From Macrolepiota albuminosa (taxonomy: Eukaryota; Basidiomycota; Agaricomycetes; Agaricales; Agaricaceae), in NCBI GenBank assembly GCA_027475525.1, contig JAMWFC010000082.1, positions 2,046,001 to 2,110,000 of the forward strand: a DNA stretch of 64,000 bases, in the 5' to 3' direction. A program made the position numbers and the translations under genes. The first letter of the stretch is position 1. Every line of letters begins with the position of its first letter. The notes below the pieces were generated by a model. It searched no databases and was not told the DNA's origin. It saw nothing but the letters and a program-made list of their open reading frames with translations. This document shows positions 24,717 to 34,530 of this stretch, one piece after another.

Positions 24717-27372
24717 GGCAAATTTCAGAAGCCTAGGCCTAGGCAACGACAACCCTTGCAAGTGTTCTTCAGCACCATTGAGGAGATGAGTGATGAGGAT
24801 CATGAAGATAAAGCACTTATTTTGGACTATAATCATCAGACTAGGCAAGTAATTCTTATATTACATACTTCTTTAGCCTGCAAAATCTTAAATTCCTCTT
24901 TGTCGCTTACTAGCAAAGCTCTATCGTATTTAAACCTCACAGCTTCAGATATTACTGAAAACCTTTTGACAGACACTTATTTTGTTTCTACTTCCAATTC
25001 TAAAATTTTTTTAATATCCAGTTTTGCTAGAAACCAGAATTCTACTTATAATTTGTTTGCTAACAATAGTATTCCTAAGTGCAAAGGAGTTTAGGTCAAA
25101 AAAAAGTATAAGCCCATAGCACTGAAAACAAAACCAGTAGTGAGCACCGTATCTGAGAAATTTTGCATTGAAAGAAAAATAATCAGCAATCTGTTAGTAA
25201 CCCTTCCTAAACTCAATCCAACTCCAGCACCTTTTAAACTAATAGAACAATTTATGGCAGAATAAAAGATGCTATTCCTTAGCACACACAACACAGAATT
25301 CCTATCAATGGCAGAACTAGATATATTAGTCAACATTATGCAAAAACAAAATGAGGCATTTGCTTGAAAGGACTCAGAGCATAGTAAATAAGAACTGACT
25401 TTTTTCCACCAGTGGTTCTACTAATTATACCCCATGTACCATGGACCAAGCATAATTGACTTATCCTCCTAGGAATAGAAGCCAAAGTCTGTCAAATTAT
25501 TTGCTCCAAGATAGCAGCTGGCATATACAAGCCTTCTAATTTGGCTTACTGATCTAAGTAGTTTTGCATACTCAAGAAAAATAGGTAGCTATGTATAGTT
25601 CACAGTTTGGAGCTGTCAAACAAAGTCACAATTCATCATTCAGAGATACTGTCCTTTCCCAATCACATCACTGAGTTTTTTGTGGGATGCATCTGTGGCG
25701 CTACTCTGGACTTGTATGTTGGCTATAACAAGTACTTAATCCACCCTTCCTCTCAAGATCTAATAACATTTCAAATGCCATTTGAGGCACTATGACTAGT
25801 TACACTTTCCATAGAATAAACAAACTCAGTACCTATATTCTACAATGACATTACATTTATTCTATAGCCTGAGATACCTTACCACATGCTCAGTTTTATT
25901 GACGATTTAGATGTTAAGAGACCAAAAGATTGGCACTTAGTAGATGGCAAGTCTGAAGTCCATCTGAAGAACCCTAAAATTTGTATAGCGCTATGGGACT
26001 TTTTTCAATTGGTTAATTGAGTACTGCAGCACATAAAATATTATGGCAGAACTTTTTCAGGTCATAAGTTAGTTTTTTGCATGCCACAATTTAAAATTTT
26101 AAACCATATCTGCATGTTAGAAGGCAGGATCCCAGAAATCATAAGTTAGTTTTTTGCATGCCACAATTTAAAATTTTAAACCATATCTGCATGTTAGAAG
26201 GCAGGATCCCAGAAAAGAGCCAATTAGCACTTTTTGAAAAATAGAGGGTCTGCTATAATCTTTCTAAAGTTTGCACCTTTCTAAGCACAGTAGGCATCCT
26301 CCACATGTTCATTCATCATTTCATGCATAGAGCACATGCTCTCAATCACTTAACCCACTCAGGGATATCCTTCAAGTTTGGACCCAATCAAGTTAGTGCC
26401 CAAAAAGACTTAGTGAAGGCATTACAGGAAGCAAAGCCACTGGTATCAATTGACTATACTACTGCTGATCCTATCATACTCACTGTTGACACATCATATA
26501 TTGCAGTTAGCTTCTTCTTATGTCAGTATGATAGCACAAATTAAAAAATTAGATGCTACAATTGCTTTGGATTGATCACTCTTAACAACAGAGAATTGCA
26601 CTACAGTCAGCCCAAGCTAGAGTTATATGGCTTGTTCCAATCATTTCAGATGCTATGCATATACCTTATAGAAGTCTAAAATCTAATTGTCAAGATTGAT
26701 GCACACTACATTAAAAAAATGCTACAGAATCCCAACATCCAACTCTTAACTAGCATGAATTGCTGGGTAGTAGCAATACTAATGTTCCACTTTGAGTTAG
26801 TTCATATAAAAAGCACGTTTTATAGGCTAGATAGATTATCATGACACCCATGATAGTCAGAAAAATGAGGCGCTAGACAAAAGCATAATAAAGTATTTAA
26901 TGACTGGATTGACCAACTATATGGATTTATCTATATCATTCAATTACCTATTCTCTTGCTTTGTGAAAATCAATCAGTCTCCACTTGGCTACATCCTATT
27001 GTTCTATATCAATCTAAGCCATATGAGGCACCATTAACTTTTTACACAGCCAGTATCTATAATGTTGCTAAGCCATCTAACAATCTAAAGATAGTTGAGG
27101 AACCCAGATCCTTGTGAGAAGACAGCTAAAACCTACTATATTCGGCAGTGCCATAAAACACCAAAGCAAAGACAGAAGATCAGTGAATAGACCAAGTTAG
27201 GAAGTGGCTATACAATTTGTAGCAACTCCAAAACCTTACTAATGTAGAATATGCCATATTTATTTGATATGTGACAACTTTTTTCTTAGCAGAAGACTGA
27301 CTCTAATAACAAAATAGGTTTGGTGCACACAAGTTAGTAATTAAGCAAGACAACTGTATCAGAATTCTATGC
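24717..27372 (+). pseudogene. Decayed pol of element A2 (RT, RNase H, start of integrase)
   Basis: It follows gag with the same ATGA overlap region (gagatgagtgatgagg). Recognisable blocks: an FIDDLDVKRPKDW-like YXDD segment near 25890-25930, HHFMHRAHALNHLTHSG, ALQEAKPLVSIDYTTADP, QPKLELYGLF, and the first zinc-binding part of integrase. The sequence stops at 27372, where a family-B LTR begins. Multiple stops are present; the 77-bp duplication at 26062-26215 adds an artefactual break. Confidence 0.8.
26062..26215. repeat. 77-bp tandem duplication (likely assembly artefact)
   Basis: Unit at 26062-26138 repeated at 26139-26215 inside the A2 pol remnant. Confidence 0.9.
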
Positions 27373-28306
27373 TGATAGAATACCATACAGGATCAGCACA
27401 TCAATGGCAGGCCATGGCAACATGGCACTGGCTTAGGATATTTTAGTGTGCGCTATCTGACTAATTTTAGTAATATTTGATGGCTATGTATGATAAAAAG
27501 CAGATCTAATCAATGATAGCATCAATGGCAGACAGAATGACAACTGACAAATAGCATTAATTACTGATAACAGCACTTAGCAAGAAGGCTGATGATTAAT
27601 CAGAAATGATGGATAGCTTGGCATTTAATCTTGGCATCTGACAGCGCTTAGCGCCTTGTTAGCGTCTGACATTGCTTAGCATATTGGACAGATAGCAGGT
27701 TTGATGAATTAATAGTTTAGCATTGTGATCTGCCATCTGGCACCGCTTAGCGCATTGAATGGATGGCAGAGATTTGAAACCATTGGAGCTACTCTATAAA
27801 ATTTTCAGTTCACCGTACTTTGGCATTATTAGTTACTTGGCAACGGTGAACTCCTTGTAGTATAAAAAGTACTTACTGACTTGTGCATATCTAGCAGAAC
27901 AGAGTTTCTTGCCCCCACTCACTCTAGTCTCTCTTATAGTCTAGATCTTATTTATAGTCAGCAATATCGAAGTAATTGGCAGTTGCAGACTATCGCCATT
28001 CAATAAAATTCTTGCACCTCACATCTATGTATGGCAGGCATTAACATTGCTTAGACCTCACTAAGCTCCTCCATATTCTTGCCGCTTACCTTGCTGCACT
28101 CTACTTACCGTTCCTTCTGCAGATGCCTCTATCCTTAGCACTTGACATTTGCTGACCCCCCTTTTTGACACTATATTTTTTTTACAAATGTGATCTCTAG
28201 AACCTGCCCAGAACTCTTCTCAACACCTTAAGCATGCTCAATGCAAGCTTTTAGCTTGGTAACATTATTCTTACATTTGTTACTGACTAAACTTTGGGCA
28301 TTATCA
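27373..28306 (+). mobile_element. Family-B Gypsy LTR at a deletion junction in A2
   Basis: Sense orientation, from tgatagaataccatacagg to gggcattatca, about 934 bp, CpG-poor, with a TATA box (tagtataaaaag, about 27858). The left flank is integrase of A2. The right flank is the middle of the antisense gene, and the flanking tetranucleotides differ (atgc and ctag). This fits recombination between two B LTRs that deleted the material between. Confidence 0.8.
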
Positions 28307-30977
28307 CTAGATATAGGCACATCTTCAGCAGGAGGCATCTCTATGATGACAGGAAAAAAAGGAGAAGCCAGGGTCCTAATGATTAAATCAGCAAAAATAG
28401 AAGACAAATCAGAACTAAAGACATACAATTCTTCACTAGGGCCACTCTGACAAGAGTTAGTGGCAAGCTGTGGAGTAGTTTGAAGAAAAACAGCATGTAC
28501 TGCCAACAAGTCATTGATATTAGCAACTGTGGATTCAGAGAGAACTTTGTCATTATCCTTGCCTTTAGCATCCCTCTCAGTATCCTCACCTTCATCAGAA
28601 GATGGCTTGGCAGTAGACAAGATAACCAGGGTAGCAGGTGCTAACTTATAGCACTTACTGAGACTCTTACTAGGAAATGCAACACCAGGCTTACATTTCA
28701 ACAAAGCAGGACAATGAGGAGAACAGGCAAAGGGAGCAGTAATGGTGGTGCCATCCTGAGTAATAAGGAGTACTAAGCTGGCCTCACTAATGATGGTAGG
28801 CTGGCGAGCAGCAGCTAGGTCATGTTGTTGACAAACAAAGTCCCTCATGTTATGAACCAGCATGGCATGCTTATAATTCTTTTGCATGCTAGCATCTTTA
28901 CCATGCTCTCAAATGCAGATGCCATTGAAGGCACAACCCTGTTTTAAAGCATCACATCTGTAGCAAGGGAGGGAGGCCATAGAAAACCAACAACCCTCCA
29001 AATTATTCTCAGCCCAACATTTATCACACTAAGATCGGAGTTAGTGATGTCATAATGCCAAAAGCAAGTAGAGACTTACCACACCAACCTCTGCTCAAAA
29101 GGCATGATGATCTTGGAAGACACTGTAATCTTCTTCTTGGTGCCAAGTACCTAGACACCAGCAGGTAGACCAGTATCAATAATAGTGGTATCACAACAAA
29201 GGTGCAAAAAGTCACAAATTTCTGCATCAGTAAACATGACTTGTTTAGGTGCTTGAAGCCATCAAAAATTAAGTGCTAAAATCTAGCGATCTTGAAGAAA
29301 ATACTTATGACATACAAGGAAACATCTTGAGCAGGAAGATTAACCTAAAAATGAATTAACAACAGAACAAAAAGGATAGAGATATGGCTGTACTGTATGT
29401 TTAGGAGGGCTGGGACAAGTAGTAAGTGTACGCTCAATAACAATGGCAAAATTTTGTGGAGGACCATGGGAGACTGAATAGGAAAGATCTACCCTAGGCT
29501 CAGTGGCAGGTATGGTAATTTGTTTGATGGCCAAATGAAGGGGACCAAGATGAGCAGAAGAAGCAGTGATAACGCCCAAAGTTTTGGTCAGTAACAAATG
29601 TAACTAAAGTGTTACCGTACCAAGAGCTTGCGTTGGGCGCGCTATAAGTAATATGAGGAGTCCCGGGCAGGTCCCAGAGAACGCGTCTGTGAAAAAGGGT
29701 AAAAGTCGGTAACGGGGTCGGCAAGTGTCAAGCGCTAAGGTAAAGCGCCTAAGAAAAGAGCGGTAAGTGAACACGGCAAGGTCAACGGCAAGAGCACGGT
29801 AAGCTTAGCGAGATCTAAGCGTCGATAATGCCTGCCGTAGTTGCAAGGCGCGAATAAGTCAAAGTTTAGCGAGAGTCTGCAACTGCCGACGAGTTCGACG
29901 TTGCCGACCGTAAATGAGCTCTTGAGCGTAAGAGAGAGACTGAAGTAAGGGGGAAACTCTGGTCTATTCGTCTGATGATGTATGTACAAGTTGGTAAGTA
30001 ATATATATACTACAAGGAGTTCACCGTCGCCAGTGACCAACCATCGCCAAAGTGCGGTAAACTGGAAAATTTCATAGGGGTAGCTCCAACGGTTTCAGAT
30101 CTCTACCGTCTTTTCAAGACCCTTGGCGCCACCAGGCGGCAGATCGCGGTGCTAAATCATCACTCCATCACTCTTCTGTCTGTCAGAACCCCTAAGCGAT
30201 GTTAAGCGCCAAATCGAGACGCTAAGCGGTGTCAGACGCCAAGGTCAAACGCCAAGCTGTCCGTCAGTTTTTGATAGATCATCAGGCTTCTCGCTAAGCG
30301 CTGTCGTCAGTGACTGATGCCATCTGTCAGTTGTCATTCTTGCTGCCGTCGGCGCTATCACTGATCGGATCTGCTTCTTGCCGTACCCGGCCGTCAAATA
30401 TTGCCAAAATTGGATAATTAGCGCGCGCTAAGGTATTTTGAGTTGGTGCCGTGTTGCCGTCGCCTGCCGTTGATGCGCTGATCCTGTATGGGGTCCTATC
30501 AGCAGCGCCACAAAAATGACTGTCAAGTGCAGGAGAGGCAAGTGTAAAAGGGGCAAGCAAGGTAGAGGATGAAGGAGCGGCCTAAATTGATGAGGCACTA
30601 GGAAGACTGATAATAGTTGGCAAAGTTTGGGTTGACTATTCAAAGTCAACATTGCTAGCATAAGGAGCCTATTATAGGCACCAAACCTTAGCGCCACAAA
30701 ATCAAAATCAAACTCAACTTACAAATAATCCCACAAATAGATGCAACTAGTTGGCACCTTTATACTCCTGATATCAAGCCATGCACTACTCACAAACTTT
30801 GACTTCACATGCCCAGGAGCTGTCAGGGCCATGCACTACCAATCATTGCTGATAAAGCTGCATTATGGCAGGAATATATTGTGGTGCATCAGCAGTGCTA
30901 GTAGCCTTAGCACAATCAAATAAATACAAAGCCTTGGCAAGAAAGTTGGGGAGGACAGAGGCAGCAAACCCAGACAT
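28307..30977 (-). pseudogene. Decayed antisense gene (aORF1 homologue) of element A2
   Basis: Reads opposite to the A2 gag-pol. The first exon begins at 30977 (MSGFAASVLPNFLAKALYLFD) and aligns with A1 aORF1 MSTSFDASALRNFLAKASYLFD. A later exon near 29240 reads MFTDAEICDFLHLCCDTTIIDTG; 28887-28310 carries MQKNYKHAMLVHNMRDFVCQQ, SSDEGEDTERDAKG and QSGPSEE. Stops are scattered, and a family-B LTR (29567-30501) is inserted in the third exon. Shared exon order with A1 shows the antisense gene predates both copies. Confidence 0.85.
29567..30501 (-). mobile_element. Solo LTR, Gypsy family B
   Basis: From tgataacgcccaaag to gtatggggtcctatca, antisense orientation, 935 bp, with many CG dinucleotides preserved, so younger than its surroundings. 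Flanked by the duplication gcag (29563-29566 and 30502-30505). Confidence 0.85.
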
Positions 30978-31111
30978 TCTGAAAAGATAGGATAAAAAAC
31001 ACAAGTAGAAGAAAGTGTCTAGAAACGAGTTTATAATGTGCTGGTGGCATTATATAGACCATAGCACAGTCAAATTAATGACAGTGTTTAACTGAAGACA
31101 GTCAATTTTTC

Positions 31112-31124
31112 AGTTGGGAAAAGA
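31112..31124 (+). other. Polypurine tract of element A2
   Basis: Purine-rich stretch (gttgggaaaaga) directly before the 3' LTR, the expected position for plus-strand priming. It corresponds to gttggggggaga in element A1. Confidence 0.7.
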
Positions 31125-32080
31125 TAATAGGCTTTTACTTAGACTGAGCGCATCAAGAGGCACTATAGGCCTACTGACACTGGATATACTGGAGACTCTA
31201 GCAATCTTCTTGGACACAGGACACCTCTGGACTTAGCACTTTGCTATAGGTGTTGCTTATCAGTCTCAACTACCACTATTAAGTCTTTCAGTAGACATCA
31301 TCTATTGACTTCAAAGATTTAGAAAGGTCAGGATTCATGGTGCTAGTGCAATGGTAGGGAGGTGACTCTGACCAAACCCCAATCAGTTCTAAAAAGATAT
31401 TAGCATTAAGTGCTGTCATTTGACAAGACACCTCAATTAGAAGTCTAAAAGACCAATAACGACAAAACAGGATATATTCTAATTTGACATTTTATCCATT
31501 AAGAATTGATACAATGTTTAGTGCCAACATTAGAACTCACAGCATCTGTTGAGGATTTTCTGACTATATCCTGGAGAGGCCTGGCCAATTGAAATTACAT
31601 TCAAAAGTGAGGAGACTCATACAATTTTAAGTCAGTTTAGAGTCACCATGGCCAATGAGCTATAACACTGTTGGTTGCCATCTACTATGTGTGCTGGTTG
31701 CCATTGACAGGTTGCTGTTAACTGTAACCATAAGAAGAGGTGCTAATTGATAGCATTGCAAATGGATTTATTTCAAAAATACAGTAGCACATAGTATAAA
31801 AGATAGCTACTCTGCATGTACATAGCAAAAAATCATAACCCTTTAAGCACCCAGTTACACTCAGCATTTAAATTGCACTAGCTTTGCTCAACTTTGTCAT
31901 TGAGTTGAGTGCTAGCTTTGTCTATACTGTCATCATTATTTATGGTGCTACTTATGGACACATTATATTGCGCTATTTCTTCTTCTTTCAATATCTACAT
32001 CTAAATCGTGGTGCTTACAGTTTGCTAGATAGCATCAGAAGTGATATATTATTTAGTGCATTGCTTTATCACATCTACTC
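31125..32080 (+). repeat. 3' LTR of element A2, left piece
   Basis: Family-A LTR in sense orientation (taataggcttttactt...). It is broken at 32080, where a family-C LTR begins, and continues at 41635-41710 and 42645-42686. Confidence 0.8.
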
Positions 32081-32126
32081 TGTCAGATTCTGCTAAGTCA
32101 GAAGCTTTCTAAGAAAGCAATGCTCT
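32081..32126. mobile_element. Left end of an old family-C LTR
   Basis: tgtcagattctgctaagtc corresponds to the first bases of the intact family-C LTR at 37335 after CpG decay. The remainder is at 40884-41634. The pair is flanked by tact (32076-32079 and 41635-41638), the target duplication in the A2 LTR. Confidence 0.75.
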
Positions 32127-32278
32127 CACATAGAGACATCACAACGGTACGTGTCATACGTTGTACGGGAGCCCGCTTTGTGCCGTACCATACGTGTCCA
32201 ACGGAGTCCACTACACTGGAGCGGAGCAGTCCCCACAGTGCCGTAGAATACAGAGCCGCGGACGTGTCACAATGTGCT

Positions 32279-32378
32279 NNNNNNNNNNNNNNNNNNNNNN
32301 NNNNNNNNNNNNNNNNNNNNNNNNNNNNNNNNNNNNNNNNNNNNNNNNNNNNNNNNNNNNNNNNNNNNNNNNNNNNNN
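32279..32378. other. Assembly gap, 100 N
   Basis: Exactly 100 N, a conventional placeholder, so the true distance is unknown. It removes the end of the family-C RT, RNase H, integrase and 3' LTR from view. Confidence 1.
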
Positions 32379-33748
32379 TCGCTCATGTCGTGGAAGATGT
32401 CGTTCATGAAGTATTGGAACGTGGCGGGGGAGTTAGTCATTCCGAAAGGCATTACAAGGTACTCAAACAGACCATACCGCGTGCGGAACGCGGTTTTCCA
32501 CTCGTGTCCTGGGGCGATGCGGACGTTGTTGTAACCGGAGCGGAGGTCGATCTTCGTGTAGACCTTGGCACTGCGGAGTTGATCGACCAGATCGCCGATG
32601 AGCGGGAGCGGGTAGCGGTTCTTCTTGGTGATCTTGTTGAGTCCCCGGTAGTCGACACAGAGTCGGAGCGAGCCGTCCTTCTTCTTGGCGAATAGAACTG
32701 GGGCTCCGGCGGCGGAGGCGGAGGGTCGGATGAATCCCTTACCGAGCATTTCGTCGAGGTAGTCCTTGAGAGCCCGGAGTTCGACCTCCGACATGTTGTA
32801 GACCTTGCCGAAAGGGGGGGTGGCTCCTTCCTCGAGGTCGATGGTGTGATCATAGGGGCGGTGAGGGGGGATCTCCTTGGCGTCTCCTTCGGAGAATACG
32901 TCAGCGAACTCGTGATACTCCGGGGGAACTACTTCTCGGAGGATTTGCTCCTCGGTTTTCTGTTCTGGGGGAATGGCGTCCCCTCGTAGGTGTTCTTCCG
33001 GGAGAGAAGGCGAGGTGTGCAGCTGAAACGTGGGAGTCCCATCCCTCATGAGGCGGGCGAAGGGGGCGGCCCCAATGATCTTGATGTCGAGTGCGCTCGG
33101 GTCGGTCGGGGTCGCGGAGGCATCGGCCGGAGCGGGTGTGACGCGTGTCTGAGACCGGCAGGGGTAGTTCGGCCCTTTGTACTTGTTCCGAGGAATGTTT
33201 GGGGGTCGATCAGGGGCCTTGAGGTCTCGGACGGGCGTGGGTGAGGCATGCGCGGGGGGCGCGGCAGTCGTCCCGGGGGTGTCGGGCGTCGGGTCGCCTC
33301 CTAGGGCTCGGAGGTGCACGGCGGTTGAGGGGTGGTCTTCGGGTCCCGGGAAGGTCATGGTGAGCGTCCTCCAATCGATGTCGGGGTTCGTGTCGTGCAG
33401 CCAGGGCAGCCCCAGCACCATCGGGGTCGAGTCGTGAAGTCGCGTGACCAGGAAGTCGGAAGTGAACTCGTAGTTGTTGTCCAGGGTCACGCGTCCCGAG
33501 TGAGACCTTTGTGAAGTCGCGTGACCAGGAAGTCGGAAGTGAACTCGTAGTTGTTGTCCAGGGTCACGCGTCCCGAGTGAGACCTTTGATGGGGCCGGAG
33601 GAGGAGGGGGTGCCGTCGAGGCGTTGCAGGCGGAGGGGCTGGTCGAGGGAGTCGTGGGGGAGGTCGAGGGCGTCGCTGATGAAAACCCCGGTGGCTCCGC
33701 TGTCGATAAGGGCCGATATCGGTCCCGGGGTGCCGTCCAGCCTGGCAT
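32379..33748 (-). CDS. Family-C pol: end of second protease domain and reverse transcriptase (partial)
   Basis: After the artefact at 33434-33587 the frame reads [20 protein letters not shown] (end of the second retropepsin region). It continues through a linker to the [62 protein letters not shown] and [13 protein letters not shown]. It runs into the gap just before the YXDD catalytic motif. These are typical Ty3/Gypsy chromovirus-like RT blocks. The first about 50 codons of the open frame (33748-33590) are out of phase with the protease and not real. Confidence 0.85.
33434..33587. repeat. 77-bp tandem duplication (likely assembly artefact)
   Basis: Unit at 33434-33510 repeated at 33511-33587; shifts the frame within family-C pol. 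Confidence 0.9.
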
Positions 33749-34530
33749 TGATGACGAAGGATCGGGACGAACGAGACTGGAGTCCGGGGGGTGGTGGGGG
33801 CTCGTCCGGGGGGTCCTTCGGGGTCGGATCTGAGGAGTGGGGAATGTCGAAGGGGAGTTGCTGGTCGTCGGGGGTCGGGTCCCGGGTCAGGCGAAGGGTG
33901 AGGTGTCGCCAATCGATGCGGGGGTTAGTGTCCCGGAGCCACGGGAGTCCTAAGACCAGGGGTGCGGAAGGAGGGTGAGGTGTCGCCAATCGATGCGGGG
34001 GTTAGTGTCCCGGAGCCACGGGAGTCCTAAGACCAGGGGTGCGGAGGGTGAAGTTTTGTTATCAACATCCGGAGGTTGTGAGTCTGTCCGTTGGCGAAGG
34101 TAACGGGCATACGCACGAAGTGGGTGATGTCCCCCGCCGTAGAGGCGTCTCCGTCAAAGAGGCAGAGTCGTACCGGGACCGGGAGTCGCTGGGCGGGTTC
34201 CGGGGCGAAGGTAGACCATGCTTCATCGATGAAGTTGTCGGTGGCGCCACTGTCGACGAGGGTGTTGAGGGGAGTTCCGGAGGGGGTGAGGCGGGTTTTG
34301 AGGAGGAGGGAGTGCGAAGAGTGGGAGGGTAGGTAGGCCGTGAGGGTGTCCTGTATGAGTGTCGTAGAGCGAAGGTGTGAGACCGGGGCGGAGAAGACGT
34401 CGGGGTCGATTCCGCGATTTAGGGCGTCTTCCGGGTCTAAATCGCTGGGTCGTTTTCCGAATACTCGTAGGTAGCGTCCTCCCCTTCGAAGGTCCAGGTG
34501 GCACGTCCCATGACCTGTCGTTTGGGGCAC
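33564..34530 (-). CDS. Family-C protease region with two retropepsin-like domains
   Basis: Domain 1 lies near 34340-33900: [15 protein letters not shown], then [20 protein letters not shown]. Domain 2 lies near 33760-33360: [16 protein letters not shown], then [20 protein letters not shown]. Each has the D-S-G-A active-site motif and the hydrophobic C-terminal motif of a retropepsin. The frame is broken near 34046 and by the duplications at 33895-34048 and 33434-33587. The region overlaps the gag end by about 94 bp in another frame, as usual for gag-pol frameshifting. One retropepsin per polyprotein is the norm, so the tandem pair is notable. Confidence 0.75.
33895..34048. repeat. 77-bp tandem duplication (likely assembly artefact)
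   Basis: Unit at 33895-33971 repeated at 33972-34048, one transition between copies. Confidence 0.85.
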
